Made by a program: the position numbers and the translations under genes. Source: an uncultured bacterium (lineage in GTDB: Bacteria > Verrucomicrobiota > Lentisphaeria > Victivallales > UBA1829). Taken from it: a DNA stretch of 64,000 bases. This document shows, in pieces, positions 46,101 through 54,800 of this stretch (position 1 is the first letter of the stretch; each line of letters begins with the position of its first letter). The stretch covers positions 25,507 through 89,506 of the forward strand of contig CASEYW010000102.1 of assembly GCA_949292215.1 (NCBI GenBank), written 5' to 3'. Under the pieces are notes generated by a model. That model had not been told where the DNA came from, ran no database searches, and saw only the letters and a program-made list of their open reading frames with translations.

Positions 46101-47682
46101 GACGCCCGGCGTCACGCTGATCTCCCCGCCGCCGCATCACGACATCTACTCCATTGAGGATCTTGCACAGTTGATCTGCGACCTGCGGAATGCCAATCCC
46201 CGGGCGCGTGTCTCGGTCAAACTGGTATCGGAACTCGGAGTCGGAACTGTTGCCGCCGGAGTAGCGAAAGCACACGCAGACGTCGTTCTCATCAGCGGTC
46301 ACGACGGCGGAACCGGAGCAAGCCCGCTCTCCAGTATCAAGCATGCAGGACTCCCGTGGGAGATCGGACTGGCGGAAACTCAACAGACTCTCCGCCTGAA
46401 CAAACTGCGCGACCGGATCCGCGTCCAGGTCGATGGACAGCTCAAGACCGGACGCGATGTCGTCATCGGCGCTCTGATGGGCGCGGAGGAGTTCGGATTC
46501 GCAACAACAATCCTCGTCTCGATGGGATGTGTGATGATGCGCAAATGCCATGACAACACCTGTCCGGTCGGCATCGCAACCCAGGACCCGGCGCTCCGCA
46601 AACTTTTCGCAGGAAAACCGGAACATGTGAAAAATTTTCTGATGTTCATCGCCGAAGAAGCGCGCGAAGTGCTTGCACAGCTCGGTCTGCACTCCATCGA
46701 CGAAGCCGTCGGCAGGACCGATCTTCTCGACACAGCGGAAGCCCTGAAATTCTGGAAAACACGGAATCTCGACTTTTCGGCAATTTTTGCCGAAACAGCT
46801 CCATCCGACGCCCCGAGAAAATCCGCAATTCCGCAGGAGCGCCCGACGGCATTCGATGACGAAAAACTGATTCCGAAGCTGAAAAATTCCATTGAAAAAG
46901 GAGAAAAGGCATTGCTGATTCTCCCGATCCGCAACAAGGATCGAAGCGTTGGAACCCGCCTGAGCTATCACATTGCGTCCCGATGGGGTCACAAGGGACT
47001 CCCTGAAGACACGATCCGGATCGAATTCGACGGATGCGCCGGTCAGAGCTTCGGTGCATTCCTTGCCGCAGGCGTCACACTGACCTTGAAGGGAGAAGCA
47101 AACGACTATGTCGGAAAAGGGCTTTCGGGCGGCAAGATTGTGGTCATGCCCCCGCCGGACAGTCGGTTTGTTCCGGAAGAAAGCATCATCGTCGGCAACG
47201 TGATCGGCTACGGGGCAACCGCCGGAAAACTGTTTGTCAACGGACTGGCCGGGGAACGCTTCGCCATCCGCAACAGCGGCATGACCGCCGTTGTGGAGGG
47301 AACAGGCGACCACACCTGCGAATATATGACCGGGGGACATGTCATCGTACTCGGCTCGACCGGCATCAACTTTGCAGCCGGAATGACCGGAGGCATCGCT
47401 TACGTTCTGGATGAAACGGGTGACTTCGACCTGCGCTGCAATCTGGCAACAGTCGACTTGGAATCCGTACTCAAAGGCTCCGAAGATGAAGAACTGCTGC
47501 TTTCGCTGATCAAGGAACATCTTGCGGCGACAGGCAGTCCGAAAGCCGGCAGAATTCTGGACCACTGGGAGGATATGATCCCGAAATTCGTCAAAGTCTT
47601 CCCGGTGGAATACCGCCAGGCTCTCGGCAGAATGAGCAGGGAAGACATCGAAGCGGTCAACCGCACCACCCACAGCAACTGA
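43153..47682 (+). CDS. gltB: Glutamate synthase large (alpha) subunit
   Basis: 1509 residues, the family norm. A 27-residue propeptide ends before Cys28 (DACGVGLVADL), the N-terminal glutaminase nucleophile. The FMN barrel follows, with the 3Fe-4S cysteines at 1126, 1132 and 1137 (CVMMRKCHDNTCPVGIA), and the C-terminal GXGXG beta-helix domain is visible as GNVIGYGATAGKLFVNGLAG. With GltD it makes glutamate from glutamine and 2-oxoglutarate using NADPH. It pairs with the divergent glnN as the GS-GOGAT system. ATG at 43153 after GGGAGGCC. Confidence 0.97.
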   Translation: MARQSFQGRPEPQNGRGLYNFQNEHDACGVGLVADLDNRRSHRIVEMGVEALRRLMHRGATGYDPETGDGAGILTHIPDELFRSEKKLAAVLPPQGEYAVGMLFLPEEEAEQKQAVFQLESAFAEEGLAVLAWREVPTDPSRIGKAARAAMPVIRQVFVSGKKNGAEFERQLYVARKVFEKKTAEIEFKGGRPYVVSLSSRSIVYKGLLLATQIAQFYPDLANENFRSALAIVHQRYSTNTFPTWPLAHPFRCLAHNGEINTIRGNLNHMKAREPELESPLFGDDIKKLLPIIPEGQSDSASLDNALELLVEAGRSLPHAMLMLVPQAWGKDYHIGHDVRGFFEYHSALMEPWDGPAAIAFSDGINAGAMLDRSGLRPARYTISADRTFVLASETGVLDIAPGAVVKHGRLGPGQMIYLDLENKRVRYDAEIKSQMARRQPYRRWVQENRITINGFLDQATPATVGADLPRRQKLFGYTREDLDILISAMAQNGQEPIGSMGNDAALAVLSEKPQNLCNYFKQLFAQVTNPPIDPIREASVMSLMTYIGNHGNILSESPKHAHLVKMQQPILTDEDLGRLRALNLPDFQTETISISYHPGSGLEAALERICTEAETAVRSGRNVVILSDRNFSEEEIPIPSLLAVSAVNRRLLAAGIRSGAGIILETGEAREVMHFALLLGFGATAINPYLALETVSELVREGKVTVPPATATGNYIHAVCKGLLKIMSKQGISTLRSFRSAQLFEAVGLSREVIDRYFSGTASRVGGIGLEEIAKEAELRCALARGDTYGKPYLLASGGQYKFRRDGESHLWTPETITLLQQAVRNSDYSKFKAYTKEINERQRGICTLRGLFRFRKTEPIPLEEVESAASIVKRFVTGAMSYGSISPEAHTTIAKAMNELGGMSNSGEGGEDPARYITRPGEISLCSAIKQVASGRFGVTAEYLANAKELQIKIAQGAKPGEGGQLPGHKVNELVARVRHSTPGVTLISPPPHHDIYSIEDLAQLICDLRNANPRARVSVKLVSELGVGTVAAGVAKAHADVVLISGHDGGTGASPLSSIKHAGLPWEIGLAETQQTLRLNKLRDRIRVQVDGQLKTGRDVVIGALMGAEEFGFATTILVSMGCVMMRKCHDNTCPVGIATQDPALRKLFAGKPEHVKNFLMFIAEEAREVLAQLGLHSIDEAVGRTDLLDTAEALKFWKTRNLDFSAIFAETAPSDAPRKSAIPQERPTAFDDEKLIPKLKNSIEKGEKALLILPIRNKDRSVGTRLSYHIASRWGHKGLPEDTIRIEFDGCAGQSFGAFLAAGVTLTLKGEANDYVGKGLSGGKIVVMPPPDSRFVPEESIIVGNVIGYGATAGKLFVNGLAGERFAIRNSGMTAVVEGTGDHTCEYMTGGHVIVLGSTGINFAAGMTGGIAYVLDETGDFDLRCNLATVDLESVLKGSEDEELLLSLIKEHLAATGSPKAGRILDHWEDMIPKFVKVFPVEYRQALGRMSREDIEAVNRTTHSN

Positions 47683-47706
47683 TTGCGAAAAAAAGGAAGC
47701 TATCCT

Positions 47707-49137
47707 ATGGGAACTACAATGAAACGGGCGTTTCTCGACGTAAAGCGTCAGGCGCATTCTTATAGACCAATCGAAGAGAGAATCCGGGACTTCAACGAAG
47801 TCGAAGTCCCACCGAAAGCCGATGTTTTGAAAGAACAGGCGGAACGCTGCATGGACTGCGGAATCCCGTTCTGCCACGGATGCGGCTGTCCGCTTGAAAA
47901 CCAGATTCCGGAAATCAATGCGGCAATCGCCGCGGGACGTCCCGCCGAAGCCTGGAATCTTCTTTCTTCGACCAGCAACTTTCCGGAGTTCACCTCCCGA
48001 GTCTGTCCCGCTCTCTGCGAAGCAGCATGCACGGCAGGACAGCATCTTGATCCCGTCACGATCCGGCAGATCGAACGGTATACCGTGGATACCGCATTCG
48101 AACTGGGGCTTGTCAAAATCCGCAGCGTCCCGAGACGGTCCGGGAAATCGGTTGAAGTCATCGGCGCCGGACCTGCCGGACTCGCAGCAGCAGATGTTCT
48201 CAATCAGCATGGACACAAAGTCACGGTTTACGAACGCGACCGCTTCCCCGGCGGGCTGCTTCGCTACGGCATCCCCGATTTCAAACTTGACAAAGCGCTC
48301 ATCGAACGCCGGATCAAACTCATGGAGGCGGAGGGAGTTGTCTTTGAAACGGGCGTCAACATCGGAATCGACATCTCCTGCGATTATCTGAAACGCAGAT
48401 TCGATGCAATCGTCATCGCAACCGGCACCCGCTCCCCGCGCGATCTGAACGTCCCGGGACGCGAACTCGCCGGAATTCTTCCCGCAACGGAATTCCTTGC
48501 GGAACAGAATCGTCTTGTTTCCGGAGAGCATACCGGAAATCATCCCTTCTCCGCAAAAGGGAAAAAAGTTGTCGTCATCGGCGGCGGGGATACCGGTTCC
48601 GACTGTGTGGGGACCTCCATTCGCCAGGGAGCAAAATCCGTAACTCAGATAGAGATCATGCCGCGTCCGCCGGAAGAGAGGTCCGTCAACACTCCGTGGC
48701 CCGCATGGCCATACATGCTCCGGACCTCCTCCAGTCACCTGGAAGGATGCGAACGCCGCTGGAATCTCTCGACAAAATCCTTCGAAGGCGAAAACGGCAA
48801 TGTCAGGCGCATCCGCTGCATCGAAACAGAATGGGAATTCTCTCCCCAGGGAAAACCATTGAAATTCAAGGAAAAAGGCGAAGAGTTCGAACTCGAAGCG
48901 GATCTTGTCCTCCTCGCCATGGGATTCACCGGCATTCCAAAGGAGGATCCCTATCCGGCTCAGCTGGGACTGAAACTGGAACGCAATCTCCTCTGTGCAG
49001 AATGCGATGGAAGCACACAAATCGAAGGGGTTTTCGCCGCGGGAGATGTGAAATCCGGACCATCCCTCGTCGTCCGCGCCATCGCTTCAGGGGCAAAGAC
49101 GGCACAAACCGTGAACGATTACCTGAACAGAAAATAA
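47707..49137 (+). CDS. gltD: Glutamate synthase small (beta) subunit
   Basis: 476 residues. N-terminal Cys clusters (RCMDCGIPFCHGCGCP around 47-62, CPALCEAAC near 100) hold two 4Fe-4S centres. A FAD site with IGAGPAGLAAADVL and a NADPH site with VVIGGGDTGSDCVG follow, and the C-terminal FAD motif IEGVFAAGDVKSGPSLVVRA is intact. It passes electrons from NADPH to GltB. ATG at 47707 has AAAGGAAGC upstream; a TTG at 47683 is less likely. It ends with the terminator at 49213. Confidence 0.96.
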   Translation: MGTTMKRAFLDVKRQAHSYRPIEERIRDFNEVEVPPKADVLKEQAERCMDCGIPFCHGCGCPLENQIPEINAAIAAGRPAEAWNLLSSTSNFPEFTSRVCPALCEAACTAGQHLDPVTIRQIERYTVDTAFELGLVKIRSVPRRSGKSVEVIGAGPAGLAAADVLNQHGHKVTVYERDRFPGGLLRYGIPDFKLDKALIERRIKLMEAEGVVFETGVNIGIDISCDYLKRRFDAIVIATGTRSPRDLNVPGRELAGILPATEFLAEQNRLVSGEHTGNHPFSAKGKKVVVIGGGDTGSDCVGTSIRQGAKSVTQIEIMPRPPEERSVNTPWPAWPYMLRTSSSHLEGCERRWNLSTKSFEGENGNVRRIRCIETEWEFSPQGKPLKFKEKGEEFELEADLVLLAMGFTGIPKEDPYPAQLGLKLERNLLCAECDGSTQIEGVFAAGDVKSGPSLVVRAIASGAKTAQTVNDYLNRK

Positions 49138-49212
49138 AATATGGAGGGCGGAGATTGGCCGGTCCGTTGCAAACAGGCTTTTTTGTCGGCAATCTCCGTC
49201 ATCCATGTTTCA

Positions 49213-49247
49213 GGCCGTGAAGGATCTCTCCCCTTCGCGGCCTTTTT
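49213..49247 (+). terminator. Rho-independent terminator of gltBD
   Basis: GGCCGTGAAGG (49213-49223) pairs with CCTTCGCGGCC (49232-49242), with one mismatch and an 8-nt loop, followed by five Ts. The rest of the 484-bp gap to the next gene contains the candidate small RNA described next; otherwise no gene is seen. Confidence 0.88.
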
Positions 49248-49278
49248 CGTCTCCGCAACCAGCCCTGCATCAAATCAT

Positions 49279-49390
49279 AAAAAAACTGCCGGACGGACAA
49301 TGCCCGAACCGGCAGAAAAAAAGGGTCTGACTGAACAGCTCAGAAGCTCTATCAAAATCCCGGATCTTTTCTCATCCGGAGAACTCCCAT
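49279..49390 (-). ncRNA. Candidate orphan small RNA with own promoter and terminator
   Basis: On the minus strand a predicted transcript of about 110 nt starts near 49390. It contains a perfect hairpin (CCGGAT, 8-nt loop, ATCCGG at 49360-49379), a possible second stem (CTGA...TCAG), and ends in a strong terminator: CTGCCGG at 49309-49315 with CCGGCAG at 49286-49292, inner CGG/CCG pairs, then seven Ts (A-run 49279-49285). No open reading frame fits, and no minus-strand gene lies upstream that would need the terminator. It lies between gltD and a ferredoxin gene. Known 6S, SRP or tmRNA features were not recognised. Confidence 0.62.
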
Positions 49391-49396
49391 GTCAGT

Positions 49397-49424
49397 AATA
49401 TAGCTCTCTTTTTATATTTTTCAA
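49397..49424 (-). promoter_or_regulatory. Promoter of the candidate small RNA
   Basis: On the minus strand, TTGAAA (49419-49424), a 16-nt spacer and TATATT (49397-49402). Confidence 0.6.
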
Positions 49425-49621
49425 GGGGTTTTGGAAAATAATTCCTAATTTTTCCTTTTCAGGAACAATCTTCCCCTGACAGGCAAGTCAATTTTCCGCT
49501 TTTCAGAAGAAGGAGGGATCAAATATGCTTGAAATCCGGTTGGAAAACAAGTATAGTCTGTCGGCCGGAAACGGAAAATCTGTTCCGGCGGCCCATTCCG
49601 GGGAAAACAGGGAGAACGCGC

Positions 49622-50803
49622 ATGAAGAATCAGTCATTGCATCAGGCGGAAGAAAAATGCGGAATTGCCGCAATCGGGAACGAGTGCTTTGGATGCGGAG
49701 TCTGTGCGTGCATCTGTCCGCGAGCTCTTCTTTCGATCCATCTGAACAAAGGGGGATTCTTCGTTCCCGCCGCGACCAACGAGCCGCAATGCGTCCACTG
49801 CAACCTCTGTCTTTCCGTCTGTCCCTGCACGGACGATCTGCCAGCCATGCCTGCCGGCAGGATTGAACCGGAAGCATGGAGAGCCAAAAGCCGTCGGGAA
49901 CAGGTCTGCCGTCAATCGGCTGCGGGAGGCATCGCAAGCGAACTTGCGGAAGAGTGGATCGAACGCGGGGGCAAAGTTTGTACCGCCGTATTCAATGCGC
50001 AGGAGAATTGTCTGGAACACATCATTCTCCGGAATCCGGAGGAACTTGAACGGGGAACCGGAGCGAAATATCTGCAAAGCTATACGCTGCCGGGATTCTC
50101 GCATCTCAACGGGCACGACCACTTCCTGGTCATCGGAACGCCGTGCCAGATCGACGGTCTGCGCCGCTATCTCCGAAAGCGGCACTGGGAAGAGCATTTC
50201 GTCCTCGTCGATTTTTTCTGTCGCGGCGTACCATCCATGCGGCTATGGCTGAAATTCATGCGTTTCTTTAAAAAGAAAAGACAACTCTTCACCAATGTCG
50301 CCTGGCATGAGAACACAGAGGGAATCCCCGGTGACTGCATTGTCTTCTCAGGAAAGGACGGTTCCCACTCCATCGCCGGGAAACGGCGCAACGAACTCTT
50401 CTTCGACTTCTACCGGAACGATCTCTGTCTCGCACTGGTCTGCTACAATCGCTGCAAGTACAAGGGAGCGGTCTCCGCCGCCGACCTCCGACTCGGCGAA
50501 TTCCGCCATCCGTCCACTCAAAACGGGAAAGGCGGCTTCGGCTCCATTCTCGTCATGACGGAAAAAGGACGGCGTACCCTGGAACAGCTTTCTCACCGTC
50601 TGGAGCGAAACCGGCAAACCCTCGCCGAAGTTCTCGACGGCCAGATGACGCAGAATGCCTTACGCCCGCGGGATGACGCCGTGATCCGCTTTTTCCTGAA
50701 CACTGCCATGCCGTTGAACCTGATCCTGAAATGGAAACAGTGGACCAGAATCGTCTTTTATTTTCCACAGGAACTCTTCCGTCGGTTCCGCAAGCGGAAG
50801 TAA
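49622..50803 (+). CDS. Ferredoxin-domain/FrhB-like (F420 hydrogenase beta subunit domain) protein
   Basis: 393 residues. Two 4Fe-4S motifs: Cys22-25-28-32 (CFGCGVCACICP) and Cys57-60-63-67 (CVHCNLCLSVCP). They are followed by domains typical of coenzyme F420 hydrogenase/dehydrogenase beta subunits: RQSAAGGIASELAEEW, LVIGTPCQIDGLRRYL, DFFCRGVPSMRLW and the C-terminal segment with RLGEFRHP. In non-methanogens these proteins often occur in polysaccharide loci as putative oxidoreductases. ATG at 49622 after ACAGGGAGAACGCGC; an in-frame upstream start lacks a ribosome site. It stands alone. Confidence 0.83.
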   Translation: MKNQSLHQAEEKCGIAAIGNECFGCGVCACICPRALLSIHLNKGGFFVPAATNEPQCVHCNLCLSVCPCTDDLPAMPAGRIEPEAWRAKSRREQVCRQSAAGGIASELAEEWIERGGKVCTAVFNAQENCLEHIILRNPEELERGTGAKYLQSYTLPGFSHLNGHDHFLVIGTPCQIDGLRRYLRKRHWEEHFVLVDFFCRGVPSMRLWLKFMRFFKKKRQLFTNVAWHENTEGIPGDCIVFSGKDGSHSIAGKRRNELFFDFYRNDLCLALVCYNRCKYKGAVSAADLRLGEFRHPSTQNGKGGFGSILVMTEKGRRTLEQLSHRLERNRQTLAEVLDGQMTQNALRPRDDAVIRFFLNTAMPLNLILKWKQWTRIVFYFPQELFRRFRKRK

Positions 50804-50842
50804 AGCGGGAAAACCGCTGTTCGGGTCCGGAGCTCTTCCGGT

Positions 50843-51802
50843 TCAATGCGGAACGGTACTGTCCCGTTGGATCAGACGATAAGGAATAACGGTCTCCACG
50901 GGAACATCGTCGCCCCGGATTCCGGCATCCAGCGCCGCTGCGGCGGCAGCGGCAACAGCGGAATAGTCCTGAGAAATCGTTGTCTGGGGCGGAATGCAGT
51001 AGCGGGAGATCTGCGCACGTTCCGAGCTGACAAGCTGTATGTCCTCCGGAATCCGTTTTCCGTACAGGGACAGAGCATACGCGGCAACGCCTCCGGCATT
51101 GCCTCCACCGCAGCAGAACAAACCATCAATACCGGCGCGCAGAAGTTTTCCGATTTCTTCGATGTAATCGTCCGGCAGAGCAACCCGCACAAGAGGTTCC
51201 TCCGCGGCGAGTCCCTGTTTTTCCAGAGCTGAAAGAATGCCGCTCTTTCTCAGATCCACATTTCCCAGACCGGACTTCCCGTGGATGATGCTTCCAATCC
51301 GCCGGCAGCCGCAATTTGCCAGATGTCCGACCGCCAGCTCCATTGCCTGCACTTCATCGGAACGAACACAGAAGACCCCGGCAGACCTTCCGGAAGGCCG
51401 CCGGTCCACCAGAATCAGGGGAAGCGCAAAGCGTTCCTCCCAGCTTTCAAACAGCGGCGTTTCAACTCCGATGGAAACCGCACCGCAGAACTGGATGCTT
51501 TCCAGACGCTCCAGATTGTCATGCGGAAGAATCTCAATCCGGTAGCCACGCAGAGCCAGTTCCCGCGTCAGCTCCGTCATCACCATCTCCACATACGCCT
51601 GCACCGGATAGACCAGCTTGTAAGGAGCCACAATCACCACGTTCCTCTGCTTTGTCGACAGCCTCGGATGATATCCGTACTCCCGCGCGACGGCGAACAC
51701 CCGGTCCCGAATCTCTCTCCGGATATTCGGATGGTGGCTGAACACCCGTGATACAGTCGCTATCGAAACGCCCGCTTTTTCCGCAATCTCCTGTATTCTC
51801 AC
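50843..51802 (-). CDS. LacI family repressor of the oxidoreductase operon
   Basis: About 319 residues. Helix-turn-helix IQEIAEKAGVSIATVSRVFS with hinge VAREYGYHPRLSTKQR. The sensor domain has LAVGHLANCGCRRIGSIIHG and GIDGLFCCGGGNAGGVAAYA. The start is probably GTG at 51802, 8 nt after AGAGGG; TTG at 51805 is possible. It is divergent from the operon beginning at 51984, and a palindrome with a central CG lies in the intervening promoter. It is likely to repress that operon until an inducer arrives. Confidence 0.92.
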   Translation of the reverse strand: MRIQEIAEKAGVSIATVSRVFSHHPNIRREIRDRVFAVAREYGYHPRLSTKQRNVVIVAPYKLVYPVQAYVEMVMTELTRELALRGYRIEILPHDNLERLESIQFCGAVSIGVETPLFESWEERFALPLILVDRRPSGRSAGVFCVRSDEVQAMELAVGHLANCGCRRIGSIIHGKSGLGNVDLRKSGILSALEKQGLAAEEPLVRVALPDDYIEEIGKLLRAGIDGLFCCGGGNAGGVAAYALSLYGKRIPEDIQLVSSERAQISRYCIPPQTTISQDYSAVAAAAAAALDAGIRGDDVPVETVIPYRLIQRDSTVPH

Positions 51803-51913
51803 CAAGAAAACCCTCTTTTTTCTTAAATTGATTCATTTACAATATATTTCATCTTTTTCTGAAAACAAATTCCATTTTCATATTTTTTTACAAAACAACA
51901 CGACTGTCATCTC

Positions 51914-51941
51914 TTGCAAAAGCGCTTTGAGTTGTTACAGT
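51914..51941 (+). promoter_or_regulatory. Operon promoter with overlapping LacI-type operator
   Basis: TTGCAA (51914-51919) and TACAGT (51936-51941) with 16 nt between them. AAAGCGCTTT (51919-51928) is a perfect palindrome with a central CG that overlaps the -35/spacer, so bound LacI protein would block polymerase. On the minus strand, TATATT and TTGTTT 16 nt apart, closer to the regulator gene, may form its own promoter. Confidence 0.65.
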
Positions 51942-51983
51942 ATCCGGAAACAGGGATCACGATTTTACAAACGGAGAGAAGGA

Positions 51984-53012
51984 ATGAAGGAATTCACCAT
52001 TGTGTTTACAGCTCCGGGAAAAGCAGCCCTTCAGAAGAACGAATGGAGCGAACCGAACTTAAAACCAGATGAAGTCTTTCTGGAAACGGAATGCACGCTG
52101 ATCAGTCCGGGAACGGAACGGGCATGTCTTCTCGGGCTTGCCGGCGGAAACTCTTTTCCGAAACGCCTCGGATACAGCGCCGTTGCACGAGTGAAAAAAG
52201 CGGGAGAGGAATCCGGATTTCATCCTGGAGAGCGGGTTGCGGTCTACCACAGTTCCCACTCCTCGCTTCTGGTGAAGAAAGCGGAAGATCTGGTAAAAAT
52301 CGAGGATGACGCCCTGCCCTCTTCCTCGGCGGTGTTCTGCATCATCGGCTCCATGGGACTGCAGGGGATGCGCAGGGCGCGGCCGGAACTCGGGGAATCC
52401 ATGGCGGTTCTCGGGCTTGGACTGCTCGGACTTTTTGCCGTCCGGTGCGCAAGTCTATCCGGAGTCTTTCCTCTGATCGGAGTCGACTTCAATGAAAAAC
52501 GACGGAAACTCGCAGAGGAATTCGGAGCGGATGCGACCTTTTCACCCGGCGATCCGGAGCTTGCTGCAAAAATCAAAGCGCTCACCGGCGGAGCCGGCGT
52601 AAATGTTGCTGTTGAAGTGACCGGCAATCCCGATGCGCTCAACAGCGCGCTCGATTTTACCGCACCATTCGGCAGAGTCACGCTCACAGGCTGTTCCCGG
52701 ACTCCAACCCGGGAGATCGATTTCTACAGCAAGGTCCACAAACCCGGCATCACGATCCTGGGAGCACACAACATGGCGCGTCCGCTGCACGATGCACGCC
52801 CCGGCTGCTGGACCATGCGGGAAGATATGGCTCTGCTTCTGCGGCTTTTCTCCGCGGGCAGAATCCATCCGGAACGGCTGATTACGGAAATCGCCGCACC
52901 GGAAAAGGCTCCGGAAATTTTCGCCCGGCTAGCAAAAGGAGACCCGGAACTGCTGGGGATATTGTTCGACTGGACACAACTTCATTCAAATACAAAAGGA
53001 TGTCTCTCATGA
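51984..53012 (+). CDS. Medium-chain dehydrogenase/reductase, apparently zinc-independent
   Basis: 342 residues. TLISPGTERACLLGLAGG is the start signature of a subgroup of alcohol dehydrogenase-like oxidoreductases that lacks the classical catalytic-zinc Cys/His set. The Rossmann motif is AVLGLGLLGLFAVRCA. It probably oxidises or reduces a sugar-derived alcohol with NAD(P). ATG at 51984 follows GGAGAGAAGGA; a long in-frame upstream extension includes the operator and is rejected. The stop overlaps the next start by ATGA. Confidence 0.85.
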   Translation: MKEFTIVFTAPGKAALQKNEWSEPNLKPDEVFLETECTLISPGTERACLLGLAGGNSFPKRLGYSAVARVKKAGEESGFHPGERVAVYHSSHSSLLVKKAEDLVKIEDDALPSSSAVFCIIGSMGLQGMRRARPELGESMAVLGLGLLGLFAVRCASLSGVFPLIGVDFNEKRRKLAEEFGADATFSPGDPELAAKIKALTGGAGVNVAVEVTGNPDALNSALDFTAPFGRVTLTGCSRTPTREIDFYSKVHKPGITILGAHNMARPLHDARPGCWTMREDMALLLRLFSAGRIHPERLITEIAAPEKAPEIFARLAKGDPELLGILFDWTQLHSNTKGCLS

Positions 53013-54022
53013 AGAAGATCAGAATCGGACAGATTGGAATCGGACACAATCATGCTTCCGAAAAAATGTCGGCGCTGCGCCGTCTTTCCGACTGCTATGA
53101 GGTCGTCGGAGTCGTCGAACCCGATGAACGATGGTGGCAGCAGCGCGGAAACTTCAAGGAGTATCAGGGAATTCCGCGCATGACGGAGGAGGAGCTTTTC
53201 GCCACGCCCGGACTCGAAGCCGTCGCCGTGGAAACAGACGGATTCGAACTTCTGGAAACCGCGCGGAAATGTGTCGACCGCAATCTCCATATTCACATGG
53301 ACAAGCCCGGCGGCGAAAAACTCGAACCATTCCGCGAACTTCTCAACGAATTCCGCAGAAAGCATCTGACCATTCAGCTCGGATACATGTACCGCAACAA
53401 TCCCGCGATTCAGTATTGCTTCAACGCTGTGAAAAAAGGCTGGCTCGGAGAGATCTTTGAAGTCCACGCCGTCATGAACCGCTACGACGGTAACAATGAG
53501 AACTATCGCCGCTGGCTCGCGCAGTTTCGTGGAGGAGCGATCTATATTTTTGCAGGACACCTGATCGATCTGGTTGTCGCACTGCTCGGAAGGCCGCTCC
53601 GCGTCACACCATATCTGACAAAAACTCGCAATGACAATCTCTACGATACGGGCGTCACTGTCATGGAATATCCCCGCGCCGTTGCCACAGTGCGCACCGG
53701 AGTGACAGAGGTGGACGGCATGAAGCACCGCCGCCTGATCGTCTGCGGTACGAAAGGAACCATTGAAATCTGTCCTCTGGAGCATCCGGCAGACCGCTAT
53801 CGCCTTGATCCGCTTCATCTGCGCCTGACGCTGCTGGAAGGCAACGAGGAGTTCGAAGCTGGAACCCACATCGTCGATGTCGGCGTCATGAACGGCCGTT
53901 ACGACAACCAGATGATTGAGCTGGCAAAAATTATTCGCGGCGAGATGGAAAATCCCTATCCGGTCAATCATGAACTGATCGTTCAGGAGGCGCTCCTGCG
54001 CGCTTCCGGAGTCCCGCTGTGA
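53009..54022 (+). CDS. Gfo/Idh/MocA family oxidoreductase
   Basis: 337 residues. N-terminal Rossmann motif RIGQIGIGHNHASE, a DKPGGEKLEPF strand with the family Lys, and GYMYRNNPAIQY in the C-terminal alpha/beta domain. Such enzymes oxidise or reduce sugar hydroxyls with NAD(P), often paired with a second copy, as here (56626). The ATG at 53009 has AAAGGA 8 nt upstream and is preferred to ATG 53000. The second gene of the LacI-controlled operon. Confidence 0.87.
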   Translation: MKKIRIGQIGIGHNHASEKMSALRRLSDCYEVVGVVEPDERWWQQRGNFKEYQGIPRMTEEELFATPGLEAVAVETDGFELLETARKCVDRNLHIHMDKPGGEKLEPFRELLNEFRRKHLTIQLGYMYRNNPAIQYCFNAVKKGWLGEIFEVHAVMNRYDGNNENYRRWLAQFRGGAIYIFAGHLIDLVVALLGRPLRVTPYLTKTRNDNLYDTGVTVMEYPRAVATVRTGVTEVDGMKHRRLIVCGTKGTIEICPLEHPADRYRLDPLHLRLTLLEGNEEFEAGTHIVDVGVMNGRYDNQMIELAKIIRGEMENPYPVNHELIVQEALLRASGVPL

Positions 54023-54033
54023 CAGGAGAGATC

Positions 54034-54789
54034 ATGGAAAATCAATGGAATGGGAAAAACGCTCTTGTAACTGGAGCAGGCAATGAAATCGGCAGGGCGG
54101 CAGCCCGTATGCTCGCTTCACTTGGAGCGAGAGTGGCGGTAACGGCTCCTGTTGTGGAAGAGGCGCGGGAAGTCGTTGCGGAAATCCGCGGCGCTGGCGG
54201 CGAAGCGATTGCACTCCCCGCCGACCCGACCGATATTGACCAGATCCGGCGGATGGTCCGGAGTGCGACGGAAACTTTCGGCTCGATTGATCTTCTCATC
54301 AACAATGCGGAAGGCTGTTTTCATGCGGTCGGAACCGGCAGGGCATTTCCGGAGTCGGAACCGGCGCAGTGGGCTCCCCTCCTCGAATCCCTGCTGAGGG
54401 GCATCATTGCGACGATCCGTTATGTTCTGCCGCAAATGATCGAGCGGCAGACGGGCAGAATCGTCAATCTGGTATCGGTGGCGGGAGTCGCCGGCTTGCA
54501 GGGCGCACCGGTCCGCTCGGCGGTGGAAGGAGGAATCATCGGCCTGACCCGGAGTCTGGCGATGGATTACGGCGCATACAATATCTGCGTCAACAGCATT
54601 GCATCGGGAGCCATCCGAATGAAATCGGATCCGGAATCCACGATCGGCGGCAGTGTGTTCGGCCGTTCCGGGACACCGGAGGAGGTCGCGAATCTGGTTT
54701 GTTTTCTCTGTTCGGCGGAGGCCGGCTATATCACCGGTCAGAATTACATTATCGACGGCGGCTGCATTCTCGGACCGAAGGAGGAATAA
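54034..54789 (+). CDS. Short-chain dehydrogenase-like protein lacking the catalytic Tyr and Lys
   Basis: 251 residues with an SDR fold (TGAGNEIG nucleotide motif, NNAEG in place of NNAGG, NLVSVAG with Ser148). Where SDR enzymes have YxxxK, the sequence is APVRSAVEGG: Arg161 replaces Tyr and Glu165 replaces Lys. The middle Gly of the dinucleotide motif is Glu. The protein is therefore probably not an active reductase. It lies directly before an intact SDR (54801) of similar length, and the pair may form a heteromer with one active subunit. Sequencing or frame error is unlikely, as the reading frame is continuous. Confidence 0.85.
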   Translation: MENQWNGKNALVTGAGNEIGRAAARMLASLGARVAVTAPVVEEAREVVAEIRGAGGEAIALPADPTDIDQIRRMVRSATETFGSIDLLINNAEGCFHAVGTGRAFPESEPAQWAPLLESLLRGIIATIRYVLPQMIERQTGRIVNLVSVAGVAGLQGAPVRSAVEGGIIGLTRSLAMDYGAYNICVNSIASGAIRMKSDPESTIGGSVFGRSGTPEEVANLVCFLCSAEAGYITGQNYIIDGGCILGPKEE

Positions 54790-54800
54790 GGGAGATGGAA

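Noticed and set aside
45766..49020. A 1084-codon open frame on the minus strand opposite gltB and gltD
   Set aside because: It runs through two well-supported genes and is the shadow produced by their codon bias.
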